From: Lathyrus oleraceus
Lineage: Eukaryota; Streptophyta; Magnoliopsida; Fabales; Fabaceae
Direction: 5' to 3'
NCBI RefSeq assembly: GCF_024323335.1
Contig: NC_066580.1
Location: 439,276,351-439,340,350 of the forward strand
Length of the DNA: 64,000 nt
Each line of letters opens with the position of its first letter. Within the stretch, counting starts at the first letter, position 1. This document shows, one piece after another, positions 20,675 to 32,930 of the stretch. The notes beneath the pieces are model-generated. The model made no database searches. It was not told where the DNA came from and was given only the letters and a program-made list of their open reading frames with translations. The position numbers and the translations under genes were made by a program.

Positions 20675-21943
20675 TTGGATCCTGTTGGTAATAACTCTGC
20701 TATTGTTCATTATGACTTTGAAAATCCGATCTACCAAACCGAGGATGGAGGTGAGGAAGATTGTAAAGTACCTGAGAACTTGCCAGACTGTTACTACAAA
20801 AGGAAAAGACCATACAGCCGCAAGAGGAATCAATTGAAATTGCAAATCTGGGTACTGAAATAGACAAGAAAGAAGTCAGAGGTTTCTTGGGACACTTGAA
20901 TTACATTGCCCGATTCATTCCCCGCTTGACTGCTACCTGCAAACTCATCTTCAAATTACTAAAATCAAGAGATGGTATGGAATGATGAATGACAAAATCA
21001 AGAAATATCTCCAAGAACCTCCAATTCTGATGCTACCCGTTGAAGGAAGACCGCTAATAATGTATTTGACCGTGTTAGAAAATTCAATAGGGTGTGCTGG
21101 GGCAACATGACGGGTCTGGTCGAAAAGAGCATGTCATACACTGCCTTAGCAAAAGGTACCGACTGTGAAACAAAATACTCACAGCTCGAGAAAGCTTGTT
21201 GTGCTTCGGCTTGGGCTGCTCGCCGACTAAGACAGTATGTGTTGAATCATACCACTTTATTGACTTCTAAGATGGATTCTATCAAATATCTATTTGAGAA
21301 ACCTGCTGTTCCCTGAAAGAGTAATCACTGATAATGGTACTAAACTGAACTCTGCACGCAGTTCAAAATAAAACACCATAACTCTTCTCCGTACCGGCCA
21401 AAGATGAACGGCGCCGTGGAGACTGCTAACAATATCAAGAATATAACAATAACATACAAAGACTGGCATGAGATGTTACCTTTTGCTCTTCATGGTTACC
21501 GCACTTCGACAGGGGCAACCCCTTTCTCTTTAGTCTATGGAATGGAAGCCGTTTTACCAGTGGAAGTTCAGATTCCCTCTCTAAGAATTCTGAAAGATGC
21601 AGGCTTAGATGAAGATGAATGGATTCAAACTCGACTCGATCAAATAAATTTGATTGATGAGAAGAGACTTGCGGCTGTTTGTCATGGGCAGATATATCAG
21701 AAGCGCATGACCCAGGCATTTAACAAAAGAGTCAAGAGACAGGTGTATCAAATTGGCAACTTGGTGATCAAGCGTATCATTATACCACAAGGGGATCCCA
21801 GAGGCAAATGGACTCCCACATACGAAGGGCCATTTGTAGTTAAGAAGGTATTCTCTGGTGGAGCCATGATGCTTACTACAATGGATGGCGAAGAGTTCCC
21901 GCATCCTGTGAACGCGGACATAGTAAAAAAATACTACGCATAA
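20675..21943 (+). pseudogene. pol: OgrP pol remnant: RT and RNase H scraps plus integrase C-terminus
   Basis: The region starts as the RT N-terminus. It jumps near 20865 to a segment at the end of RT (RGFLGHLNYIARF) at the shared word AAAGAAGTCA. It continues with an RNase H piece (21092-21316) and jumps near 21312 to the end of the integrase core (VITDNGT, broken). It then has an open frame of 179 codons (21404-21943) for the integrase C-terminal part, ending in DIVKKYYA. RT catalytic YVDD and most of the integrase DDE core are absent. There are many stops before 21404. Confidence 0.8.
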
Positions 21944-23130
21944 AAGAGACCCGCTAGGTCGACGTACCTAGGCAAAAGTAAGGGCATCCCGGCGAACCAA
22001 AAGGGTTCGGGCAAAAATTAGGGATAAACATATAAAGACATACACCCGGCAAGTCGAAAACCTGAAAAGGCGGCTTGAGCAAAAAAGGGTATCCCGGTGG
22101 ACTGAAAACCTGAAAGGGCGGTCCAGGCAAAAATTAGGGATTAAAGCGTATGACTATGCCCCGTTCTCTATCTGCTTCAACCAAGTTCAAGGGACTGAAC
22201 AAGCCAATCACTTCTATCCGACAGCAGGAGATGAGATGCTTGAAGACATAATGACAGTGGTGGAATTAGAATCGATAGGACTTTTTCTGCATAGCTTTCT
22301 CTTTGTTTGCCTGACAATTTCCTCTTACTAGGATTTCTGTCTCCTTGTACTCAAATTGCCTATTTATAGGCCCTCTTTCAAAATCAATACAATTTCATTT
22401 CCCAAAAGATGCTTTTGTTTTACTTTCTCTGTTTTGTTTGCGTAAACGTCCATTGATTTAACTTGAATTGATATATGCATTTGAATATGATCAATGTTTA
22501 TCAAAATACATGCATAAAATAGCAATGACAATTACTAAAGGACTTCAGGATCGAGGAGAAGGTCTAACCAGACTTTCCAATGAATCTGTTGCCAATTCTA
22601 TTCCCCGGCTAAGCCAGTTATTCCCCAGAAGAAATGGGCATCACTAGACGAATTGGTCATCTCTTCTATCCCCAGCCAGGCTCTGTCGAATGTTTCTACC
22701 ATCAGACAGAAATCAAATACCCCAGCTGAGACAGGGTCATCAATACAAATATCTCCGACCAGAAGACTGAGATTTATTTCCCCAGTAGAGTCCCCTGACG
22801 CATAATTCATCATTTCATAACACATACATGCATACAATGTTCGCATTTATTCATTACATCATTTCACAGCACACGCATGCATACAACATTTGCATCTCAT
22901 GCATCATGACATGGCATGAAGCTAACTTTATTTTTCAGGTTAATTATCCTCTTGATACAATCAAAACAAAGGTCCATTCAGACGGACATCTTTATCAATT
23001 ACATTCAGGATTCAACTACATCTTTCAGATATACTCCATGTCAACATTCATTCTGACATCCTCCTAACGATGGCATCTATAAGCCCATCCCAGACGTTTA
23101 TCGCAAATACAGCATACACAAATACTATCA
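21944..23130 (+). other. OgrP 3' non-coding region
   Basis: Non-coding. At 21960-22145 there are three imperfect repeats around GGCAAAAATTAGGGAT and AACCTGAAAAGGCGG. At 22600-22800 several TTCCCCAG words recur. At 22825-22920 there is a CATGCATACA-type repeat. OgrM has the inverted equivalent. Confidence 0.6.
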
Positions 23131-24480
23131 GATTCAGCCTGACGGACGGCTCATTCTGCTGAGATACGGTTTAATGTACGACCCAGTTAGACCTTCATCT
23201 CCTCAGATGCTACCTAGTGTACGGTACATTTCTGAAGTGTAGTCTAGCATACGACTACCCCCTTTATAATAAGATCCAGCCTAACGGACGACTCGTTCTG
23301 CTCAGAGACGGTCTAATGTACGACCCAGTTAGACCTTCATCTCCTCAGATGCTACCTAGTGTACGGTACATTTCTGAAGTGTAGTCTGGCATACGACTAC
23401 CCCCTTTTCATCATCAGATTCAGCCTAACGGACGGCTCATTCTGCTCAAATACAGTCTAATGTACGACCCAGTTAGACCTTCAAGTCCTCAGATGCTACC
23501 TAGTGTACGGTACATTTCTGAAGTGTAGTCTAGCGTACGACTACCCCCTTTTCATCATCAGATTCAGCCTAACGGACGGCTCATTCTGCTCAAATACAGT
23601 CTAATGTACGACCCAGTTAGACCTTCAAGTCCTCAGATGCTACCTAGTGTACGGTACATTTCTGAAGTGTAGTCTAGCGTACGACTACCCCCTTTTCATC
23701 ATCAGATTCAGCCTAACGGACGGCTCATTCTGCTCAAATACAGTCTAATGTACGACCCAGTTAGACCTTCAAGTCCTCAGATGCTACCTAGTGTATGGTA
23801 CATTTCTGAAGCGTAGTCTAGCGTACGGCTACCCCTTTCATCATCAGATTCAGCCTAACGGACGGTTCTTTCTGCTACTCAGATGCGATCTAGCATACGA
23901 TCCATTCTGATCCTTCACCCCCAGTAACGATACAGCCTAACGGACGGCTCATTCCGCAACTCAGATACGATCTAGCGTACGATCCATTCTGATCCTTTAT
24001 CCCCAGCAGTGTATGACTCATTCGGATTCTTATCTCATTTTGATTCGGCACAACATATTACTCCTCCAACAATACGGTCTAGCGTACGACCCATTCGGAT
24101 CTTCATTCCTCAGATACTACCTAGCGTACGGTACATCCCGAGGTGTAGTCTAGCGTACGACTACTTTTCGTCAGATACAGCCTAACGGACGGCTTATTCT
24201 GCAACTCAGAGACGATCTAGCGTACGATCCATTCTGATCTTTCATCCCCAGCAAAGTCATCCGCCTAATGAACAACTCACTCTGGTACTCAGATACGATC
24301 TAGCGTAGGATCCATTCTGATCTGTTATCCCCAGCGGCGTATGACCCATTCTAACTCCCCAGTGAAGTCGACGGCCTAATGAATGACTCACTATACGGTC
24401 TAGCGTACGACCCAGTGACACCCATGACTTCAGATATCTTCTAACATACGACGTACTTTGAAGCTCTCATCATCAAACTT
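23131..24480 (+). repeat. 144-bp tandem repeats in the OgrP 3' region
   Basis: Units start at 23131, 23273, 23417, 23561 and 23705 (142, 144, 144 and 144 bp). Each contains CAGCCTAACGGACGGCTC, GTCTAATGTACGACCCAG, CTACCTAGTGTACGGTACAT and GTAGTCTAGCGTACGACTAC. From about 23848 to 24480 shorter and more diverged units continue. The sub-words are variants of one 25-40 bp monomer. The middle units are almost identical, which points to recent expansion. Confidence 0.85.
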
Positions 24481-24630
24481 CCTAGATGGCATCTTTAAAC
24501 CCATCTCCATCCAGACTAACTAATTGACAAGTGCAAATTTTGGGGGCATTCTAAGTGTTCAATAATCTTCCACCTCCAGACCACGAATGGCGTACATACC
24601 ATTCTGACTCTCTCGGTTCAAGAATATTGA

Positions 24631-24641
24631 ACAGGGGCAGC
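24631..24641 (+). other. OgrP polypurine tract
   Basis: ACAGGGGCAGC immediately before the 3' LTR, identical in OgrM. Normal position for the plus-strand primer. Confidence 0.7.
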
Positions 24642-26602
24642 TGTCATACCCCAAAATTTGCCCATTAATATTTTAAGACATTTTTCAGGGCATTCCGACT
24701 CATTTTTATGACACTGATCTTAAAGGAACAAAGGGCCAGCTCACGAATGGCCCAATCCAAAAAATGGCCCAAACTGGCCTGTTCGCTACACGCTCGCCTA
24801 GCGAACGTTCGCTACACGTTCGCTACACGCTCGCCTAGCGAAGCTGACAGACAACAGAAAATTTCGGGCTTCATTCTGAGCCCATTAGGTCATCAAAGGA
24901 GTATTATAAATACCCCAACTCCAGAACGAAAAGGGGAGGACGAAAAACGGAGGAAGACGGACGGAAACCCTGGCACAGAAACCCTGGAGGCTATTTTAGA
25001 GAGTTCCGAGTGAAGAAACCCTGAAGGCCGCTCCTCCGCTCCGAAGCTACCGCCGCCCAACTCCATCTGATACCAAAAGCGATCAGTCTCTTCAACATAG
25101 CAGCTTAGTTGCAAGCAGGTTTGCGCATCACTATTGTTTTATGCTTTTAATTTGTAAATCTCTAAATACATAATGCATCATGATTGAATTTTTGGATATG
25201 TAATTAGACTTTGCATGTGAATTCCAGTACGCCTGAATATCCTGAGTGTTTGACCATATTATTTCTGTAATTGAATGCAATAAGGCATGCAGCATGCTGA
25301 GATCATACTATTCTGAAATTCAAAACCCGCAGCCGCTCGCTAGCACATCGCTAAGCGAGCATGTAGCGAGCATTCGCTAGGACCTCGCTAGGCGAGGCAG
25401 AGGCGAACGGGACAGCCGTTGATATTTGTTATGTCCTATGCGTAACCTGATCTATTATATGTTAATTATGCACTGTTTTGCCTGACATTCATGCTGCTGT
25501 GTTTTCTTTTGCGGTGTAATCCTCGATTGCACCCTGATTGGTATTCTAACCCGTTTGCTGAATTTTGTAAAGGTTCACATATCCCAGGAAAAGAGTGTTG
25601 TTTAGGCCTTCCACTTTATTTGTGGGATACCCTTATGAAGATCCACCCTAAATTGCTTAATTAATTTTAATGTATTAATTTTAATGTATTAATTTTAATG
25701 TATTGATTTTAATATAGAGATTCATCCTAATCACCTAATTGACTTTAAAATATGGCCTTTAAACATGTGATTTTGAACCTCTCTTTGCGGCCTTACGATA
25801 TTACGGTACCACGGTCATGTTCCGCGAATGTGGGGATACACTTAGCAATGGCCCTTCGATTAAATCATCATAAAATAAATCATAGTCCCTCGGATGTTGC
25901 CTTCGAATATATGATTTCGTCCCTCGATGACCCTTCGGTGTAGCCTACGGTTAAATGATGATCGTCCCTTCGAATGCTAAGGTATCCTTACAACTGTTGC
26001 CTTCAATGACCAATCGATGACCCTACGATGACCCTTTTACATCCAAAGGATAAAACTACTTACTTCTCAATAGTAAGGACAGTTTTACCCTCATAAGGAT
26101 AGGAAATGCCCGGAAAGACCTCGGACAGGTATAACCCTTAATTGCTCATTCATAACCTAAAATACTTTTCACACATTTCAAAACATCCTTTTTAGAAAAT
26201 CACCACTCGGCATACATTCGTACTAGGATCATTGCCGAGTTATATTTTTCTAAACGACTTTCAAAACTAAACGAGATAACCACTTTGTATACATTCATAC
26301 GAGAATCATTACAAAGTTAAATTCTCCATTTTCAAAACATCTCCTACACATTTCTCAAACACTTTTTCAAACTAGAAAAACATAAATGATTGAGCAATTA
26401 AGAGCCCATGGATAACCATGGATACAAAGGGCGCTAACACCTTCCCTTTGTATAATGTACCTCCCGAACCTAAGAATCTAAATTAAGGTCTTTCCTGTTC
26501 TTTTCCACCTTTCCTTATTGGATAAAAGAAAAGTCGGTGGCGACTCTTGCTAACCGCGACATTGCGATTAAAAACACATTAAAGTCAGTTCACCGTATGA
26601 CA
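24642..26602 (+). repeat. OgrP 3' LTR
   Basis: Same length as the 5' copy and about 12 differences by eye. Followed by the duplication GTTAG. Confidence 0.93.
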
Positions 26603-26776
26603 GTTAGCTACTGTTTAGTAAGTCAACTTATTAAACAATTAAGAGTGCACTCTGAGTGGTCAAGAATTAATAGACATTACTCGTGCAACAAGCGTTTCCT
26701 ATTCCAACACTTCAACTTTCAGTCTTGCAATCCCTCTCCCAAAGAAACTGTTCATCTCTCCTTCGAGATATTCAGC

Positions 26777-28570
26777 ATGGTAGATCAATCCGATTCCACC
26801 TCCTACACGACCCTGTCCGTTTCCCCCAACACTGAGTCGTGCAACCCTAACCGGGAGGACTCTTCTGCTAACGCTGAAACCTTTTCTCATGCAAGAAGAC
26901 CGAAAGAAACGGTCTCCAGAGTCTCCTCAGCAATCGCTCTTGAAGAACCAACCAAGGAAGGCTCGAGGTATGTGCATAATGCCATTGCATCTATTGTCAC
27001 GAAGATTCTATCTGGTGATCAGGATGTTCCTGGGGTTTCCGTTCCCTTGAACACTATCATAACTGATAGAGTTGCATGTCAAGAAAACGCAGTCGCCTTA
27101 AGGAAGAATGGTTCTGACAATGCTGAGCAACCTGATGCTTATGAGGGTTCAAGGATTGAAAAACCCTTAGACAATGTGGGAGGTGAGAAAGTCCGTGTCA
27201 CCCAAGATGTCAGTGACAACCCTAATGCCAACACAGTGAATCTGGAAGAGTTCTCTGATAATGAACTACTGTCCTCAGTTGTCCCAAGCATAGCAAAAAG
27301 GGTTAGGACTAGGAGGGAGAGAAAGACTGTGGTGCAGAGGTTCCCAACTAGGGAGGTTGATGTGACAACTTCTCCCAAGCAAAAGGTGCCAGAGAGTCCC
27401 CTCAAAAGGAAAGGACATGGACCTGCAAAATCTTGGAGCAAAGAGGTGCCCAAGAAAATGAAGACCAAGGCTGTTGTGGTGGAGTCAGATTCAGATGTCC
27501 CATGTGATGTCATAACATCTCTCTCTAAGAAGAAGCCAACCACTAGCAAGCTGGTTGCTAGTGTCCTAGAGGTACCTATTGACAATGTGTCATTTCACTT
27601 TGCCTCTAGTGTGAACAGGTGGAAGTATGTCTATCACAAGAGGCTGGCCTTGGAGAGGGAACTGGCTCAGAATGCCTTGGAGTGTAAGGAGATTGTGGAC
27701 CTTATTAAAGAGGCAGGGCTAATGAGAACCGTGTCTCAACTCCCAAAGTGCTATGAGACCTTGGTGAAGGAGTTCATTGTCAATGTGTCTGAGGAATGTG
27801 CAGATGGGAAGTCCAGAGAATTCAGAAAGGTCTATGTGCGTGGCAAGTGTGTGACCTTCTCCCCTTCAGTAATCAATCTGTATTTGGGAAGAGCTGATGT
27901 AGTGCAACCAGAGCTTGAAGTGACTGACAACAGAATCTGTCAAGTCATCACTGCAAATCAAGTCCGGAAGTGGCCTCTTAAAGGGAAGCTGGTGGCCAGC
28001 CAACTCAGTGTGAAGTATGCCATGCTACACAAAGTTGGAGCTGCCAACTGGGTGCCCACAAATCACAAGTCAACTGTGTCTGTGATGCTTGGAAAGTTCA
28101 TCTATGCTGTTGGAACCAAGGCAAAGTTTGACTATGGTACCTACATCTTTGATCAGACCATGAAACATGCTGGGAGTTTCAGTGTGAAGGGACCTATAGC
28201 CTTTCCTTCTCTCATATGTGGCATTGTGCTGAATCAATTCCCAAACATCTTGATAGAAAATGACTTTGTGAAAAGAAGAGAGAGTCCATTGACCTTCAAC
28301 TACAAACTGTTCCTGGGTAAGCATGTCCCTGACATTGTCATGACATCTGGAGAAACCTCCAATGTTGGCAACCAACCAGATAAAGCTGCTGTCATTGCTG
28401 TGCTCAGAGAGACTTGCAAAGAGCTGGAGGTTAGGAAGCTCGCCTTGGAAAAGCTGATTTTTCAATTGGAGATGTCTACTGAGGATACAGATGGAGCTGC
28501 AAGGCAAAGCTCAGAGGGTGAGGAGGAGGCCAGTTCTGATGATGTCACTAATGATGAGGCTGGTGAATAA
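26777..28570 (+). CDS. CopB env-like ORF, 597 aa
   Basis: A single open frame downstream of pol, in the place of the env-like gene of the SIRE/Maximus lineage. I choose the ATG at 26777. The frame is open further upstream, but there it runs back into the OgrP LTR, and the CT-rich stretch before 26777 looks like a leader. Residues 1-200 are polar and low-complexity, with basic clusters near 170-240. A conserved helical domain of the 'putative plant transposon protein' type follows, with LVKEFIVNV, VYVRGKCVTFSPSVINLYLG and a long conserved tail to about residue 520. The C-terminus is acidic. I see no signal peptide and no convincing membrane segment, so the name env rests on gene position, not on demonstrated envelope function. 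Confidence 0.75.
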   Translation: MVDQSDSTSYTTLSVSPNTESCNPNREDSSANAETFSHARRPKETVSRVSSAIALEEPTKEGSRYVHNAIASIVTKILSGDQDVPGVSVPLNTIITDRVACQENAVALRKNGSDNAEQPDAYEGSRIEKPLDNVGGEKVRVTQDVSDNPNANTVNLEEFSDNELLSSVVPSIAKRVRTRRERKTVVQRFPTREVDVTTSPKQKVPESPLKRKGHGPAKSWSKEVPKKMKTKAVVVESDSDVPCDVITSLSKKKPTTSKLVASVLEVPIDNVSFHFASSVNRWKYVYHKRLALERELAQNALECKEIVDLIKEAGLMRTVSQLPKCYETLVKEFIVNVSEECADGKSREFRKVYVRGKCVTFSPSVINLYLGRADVVQPELEVTDNRICQVITANQVRKWPLKGKLVASQLSVKYAMLHKVGAANWVPTNHKSTVSVMLGKFIYAVGTKAKFDYGTYIFDQTMKHAGSFSVKGPIAFPSLICGIVLNQFPNILIENDFVKRRESPLTFNYKLFLGKHVPDIVMTSGETSNVGNQPDKAAVIAVLRETCKELEVRKLALEKLIFQLEMSTEDTDGAARQSSEGEEEASSDDVTNDEAGE

Positions 28571-28996
28571 ATCATGTCTGTAATTCTGTCATTTATATGT
28601 AATTCTGTTTATGTTATGTGGATCTGTAATTTAAAGTGTTGCTTTGGCAACATTTTTGACAAAAAGGGGGAGTAACACCTGTGATAACCCCAGGACAACA
28701 GATTATTTTGTTAAAACAGATATTCGTGACAGATTCAAGATCCCCTACTATGCAGCTGTTGTTCCACTTCTAATGAGTGTGAGTATGTATGGGTGTGCTG
28801 CAATTAGAAGTTTTTATTTAACTTTTGTATGTGTGCTGATATGTGAAGTTTTTATTTAACTTCCATGTGTGTGAGTGTGCTGCCACTCTGAGTGTATTAG
28901 CTAGGTTAATTTCCTGCTAGATGTGAGATTTCTGCTGCTATGGACTCTGTTGTGAGACCAAAGTGTTTTAGCCAAAAAATTGCCAAAGGGGGAGTT
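28571..28996 (+). other. CopB 3' non-coding region with two polypurine tracts
   Basis: Non-coding. One purine tract, GACAAAAAGGGGGAGTAA, lies near 28658-28675. The tract next to the LTR is CAAAGGGGGAG (28984-28994). The upstream tract also occurs in CopD and CopA. A short T-rich repeat, AAGTTTTTATTTAACTT, occurs twice near 28808 and 28846. Confidence 0.7.
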
Positions 28997-30100
28997 TATA
29001 GGTGTTTAATTGGCTGCATTGTATGGTAAAACACTAGCTGGATTCTAATGTCTTGACTGATGTCATGACATGATGTGGAGATGTTTGTTTGACTGCATTG
29101 TATGTTAGAATATCTAGCTGTACTCTGATGTCTTGGCTGATGTCATGACATTCTGAGTAGTGAACTGCAGGATTAGCTAATACAGGATTTATTGAATGTC
29201 AAACTGGATGTTATGACATTCATCCCTGTCAGCAGATACTGAGGAATAGAACAGGTGATGTTCTATTATAACTCAGTAGTTATTGTCAGTCTGCTTATCA
29301 AGAGGATAACAGACCTGATGTAAGTCTCTATGTGTGAATGTCAAAATTGGATGTTTTGACATTTATTAATGTACGCTGATACTGAAGCATGGACAGATTG
29401 ATTCTGTACAGTACAGCAAATTGTACAGTCTGTTTTTAGGAAAAACAGACTTAGCATATGGTCCTTGATTTGAATGTCAAACTGAATGTTGTGACATTCA
29501 TTCCTGACAGCATATGCTATATTGTAGGTTGTTCAGTTTTTCTGTTTCAGCATTTTTCTCAGGCTATTCTTCAGGGATTCAACAGCTGAGAGAAAATCCA
29601 GGAAACCAACAACCAAGCTACATTTAATGAACCTAACAAATAGCCTATTTGTTAGTAACCTAGATATGGAATTTAGAGGAACTCGCGTGACCTAAAATTC
29701 AGGAGAATACAAGTACAAGACCCAAGTGCTGCAATATAAAAGGATGGCAATCCTTCATTCAGAACTGGGGATTTTGAGGCGTGAAGATTTAGTGTGTTCA
29801 TCATACTTCACTGCTGTATTTTTGTGAGTCTTGTGTTAGACATATCTTGTAAGCCAAGCTATTATCACATAGATGATTGCATTGGTATAGGGTGTTCATT
29901 GAGTTGTAAGTGTTGTATCACTCTAAGCTTTTAAGCGTGAGTGCTGTGTATCTTGATTAAAGCTGTTAAGCACAATCAAGAGTTGTTTGAAGTGTGACTT
30001 CATAATTGTCTTTAATATTGATTAAAGGTAGTAATCACTGAGGTGATTGAGGGGGAGTGAGTAGGAACTCTGATCTTAGTGTAAGATTGAAATTGCATTG
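28997..30100 (+). repeat. CopB 3' LTR, first part
   Basis: Matches the 5' LTR from 12716 to 13739. Near its start it has an extra diverged copy (about 29070-29152) of the first 70-80 bp, bounded by the word GATGTCATGACAT. The 5' LTR lacks this copy. The LTR is interrupted after CATTG by the OgrM array. Confidence 0.92.
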
Positions 30101-32005
30101 TGTCATACGGTGAACTGACTTTGTGTGTTTTTGCTTTGGAAAGCAAATGTCGCGGATAGCAAGAGTCGCCACCGACTTTTCTTTTATCCAATAAGGAAAG
30201 GCGGAAAAGAACAGGAAAAACCTTGATTAGATTTTGGGTTTGGGAGGTACATTATACAAAGGGAAGGTGTTAGCACCCTTTGTATCCATGGTTATCCATG
30301 GGCTCTTAATTGCTTGATCACTTATGTTTTTTTCTTGTCTGAAAAAAAGTGTTTGAGAATTGTTTAGAAAATGTTTTGAAAAGAGAGTTTAACTTTGTAA
30401 TGATTCTTGTATGAATGTATACAAAGTATTTATCTCGTTTAATTTTGAAAGCTGTTTAGAAAAATATAACTTGGCAATGATTCTAGTATGAATGTATACC
30501 AAGTGGTGATTTTCTAATAGATGTTTTGCAAAGTGTGAGGTGTGAAGAGTATTTTAAGTTGTGAGTCAACATTTAAGAGTTATACCTACCCAAGGTCTTT
30601 ACGGGTATTTCCTATCCTTATGAGGGTAAGACTGTCCTTACTATTGAGAAATAAGTAGTCTTATCCTTTGGATGTAAAGGGACATCGTAGGGTCATCGAT
30701 TGGTCATTGGAGGCCACATTTATAAGGATACCTTAGCATTCGAGGGGACAATCATCATTAACTCGTAGACTACAACGAAGGGTCATCGAGGGACAAAATC
30801 ATATATTCGTAGGCGACATCCGAGGGACTATGATTTATCTTATAGGGACATGATGATTTAACCGAAGGGTCTTTGCTAAGTGTATCCCCACATTCGCGGG
30901 ACATGACCGTAATACCGTAAGGCAACAATTAGAGGGCCAAGATCATATATTCAAAGGCAACAATTTATAATTAGTTAGGTAATTAGGATGAATCTCCACA
31001 AGGGGTATCCCACAAATAAAGTGGAATACCTAGCAAGCTACCCTCTTCGGGAGTATGTGAATCCTTACAAAATTCAGCAAACAGGTCAGAATACCAAATC
31101 AGGGTGCAATCAAGAGTTGCACTAAACAAAAGGAATCACGACAGTAATAGCGTCAGGTAAACCATGCATGGTTACAATAAAACATGTCAGATGAGCAAAA
31201 ATCAGAACAGGAAAATCAGCGACTGTCATGTTCGCTGCTGCCTCGCCTAGCGAGGGCCTGGCGAACGCTCGCTACATGTTCGCTTAGCGATGTGCTAGCG
31301 AACGGCTGCGGGTTTTGAATTTAAGAACAGTACGATTTCAGTAAGCTCCAAACCCTATGGCATCCATTACAAAAACTTTATGGTTAAACATTCAAAACAT
31401 CCATGCATACTTTAATCCACGTGCAAACCTAAGATATATTTATAAATTCAATCATAATGCCACATGTAAGTTGGGAGCATAAAGCGGTAACGGTAGTGCA
31501 AACCTGTTTGCAATTGAATTGCAACGTTGGATTGGCAGATCACTCTTAGGGTTGGTGTCGGATTGAGTTGGGCGGAGGTAACCTTTATGCAGATGAGTTT
31601 ACTTCAGGGTTTCCTTTAGGGTTGCTCTGAATTCTCTTGGTCAACCTCCAGGGTTTGCTCGATTGCTTTTGTTAGGGTTTCCTTGCTAGGGTTTCTGTCT
31701 GTCTTCTCCTCTGTCGTTTGTGAATGAAGCTCTGCTATTTATAATACATTTTGTGACCTGATGGGCTCAGAATGAAGCCCAAAATTTCTGGTATTCGCAA
31801 GCTTCGCTAGGCGAGTGGTGTAGCGAAGAGTTCGCTTGGCGAAGGATTTTGCTCGCCTAGCGAGCAAGCTAGTTTAAGTCATTTTCTGGATTTGGCCACC
31901 TGTGTGCTGGGTCTTTGTTCCTTTAAGATCCATGCCTTGAAAAATGAGTTGGAGTGCCTTGAAAGATGTCTTGCAAGATTAACGGGCAAATTTTGGGGTA
32001 TGACA
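30101..32005 (-). repeat. OgrM1 3' LTR
   Basis: On the minus strand it runs TGTCATACCCC...CGTATGACA. CGCTAG-rich CpG clusters lie at about 31793-31870 and 31227-31305. A TATA box (ATTATAAATA, minus) lies near 31736-31746, and AAACCCTA-type words follow it. It differs from 42312-44217 at about 25 sites (1.3%). Confidence 0.92.
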
Positions 32006-32230
32006 GCTGCCCCTGTTCAATATTCTTGAACCGAGAGAGTTAGAATGGTATGTACGCCATTCGTGGTCTGGAGGTGGAAGACTATTGAACACTTAGAATG
32101 CCCCGAAAATTTGCACCTATTAATTAAAAGTTAGTCTTGATGGAGATGGGCTTAAAGATGCCATCCAGGAAGTTTGATGATGAGAGCTTCAGAGTGCGTC
32201 GTACATCAGACCAATTTGAAGACATGGGTG
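32006..32230 (-). other. OgrM1 polypurine tract and adjacent non-coding DNA
   Basis: On the minus strand ACAGGGGCAGC (32006-32016) directly precedes the LTR. The rest is non-coding and shared with M2 and OgrP. Confidence 0.65.
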
Positions 32231-32930
32231 TCACACCGGGTCGTACACTAGACCGTATAATGAGTCATCCATTAGGTGTTGTTAGGGCGAGCTGAACCTG
32301 ATGAGATAAGGATCAGAATGGGTCATGTGCTGCTGGGGATAAAGGATCAGAATGGACCATACGCTAGATCGTATCTGAATTGCAGAATGAACCGTCCGTT
32401 AGGCTGCATCTGGAGAGGTAAAGATCAGAATGGATCGTACGCTAGATCATATCTGAGTAGCAGAATGAGTCGTCCGTTAGGCTGATGACTTCACTGGGGA
32501 TGAAAGATCAGAGTGGATCATACGCTAGATCGTATCTGAGTTGCAGACTGAGCCGTCCATTAGGTTGTATCTGAGGATGAAAGGGTAGTCATACGCTAGA
32601 CCACGTTTCAGAATGTACCGTACGCTAGGTAGTATCTGAGGAATAAAGATCAGAATGGATCGTACGCTAGATCGTATCTAAGTGGTAGAATGAGCCGTCA
32701 ATTAGGATGTATCTGATGATAAGGGATAGTCATACGCTAGACTACATTTCAGAATGTACCTTACGCTAGGTAGTATCTGAGGAATAAAGATCAGAATGCA
32801 TCGTACGCTAGATCGTATCTGAGGGGATGAACATCCAAATGGGTCGTACGCCAGACCGTATTGGAGCAGTTGAAGGAACCAGAATGAACCGTATGTTAGG
32901 CTATATTTGATAATGTTTGTATATGTTGTA
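32231..32930 (-). repeat. OgrM1 tandem repeats in the 3' region
   Basis: About a dozen short units of 40-75 bp built from AGATCAGAATGGATCGTAC, GCTAGATCGTATCTGA and CCGTCCGTTAGGCTG-like words. They are the reverse complement of the words in the OgrP array but do not form the regular 144-bp higher-order unit seen there. Confidence 0.8.

Larger units (their letters stand above)
16597..26602 (+). mobile_element. OgrP: deleted Ogre/Tat-type Ty3-gypsy element
   Basis: A plus-strand insertion of 10.0 kb with two LTRs of exactly 1961 bp and the duplication GTTAG (16592-16596 and 26603-26607) inside CopB. About 12 LTR differences (0.6%) indicate a recent insertion. The internal region lacks the ORF1 present in OgrM. 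It has a shortened gag-pro, a scrambled RT/RNase H remnant and the integrase C-terminal part, followed by a long 3' region with 144-bp tandem repeats. It must have moved with enzymes supplied by another copy, unless the deletions arose after insertion. Confidence 0.93.

Noticed and set aside
23131..24480. CRISPR-like array
   Set aside because: The repeats are contiguous 144-bp tandem units without unique spacers, in a plant retrotransposon 3' region.
26537..26776. Upstream extension of the CopB env-like ORF
   Set aside because: The first in-frame ATG lies in the OgrP 3' LTR, so this part was joined by insertion. The native start is taken as 26777.
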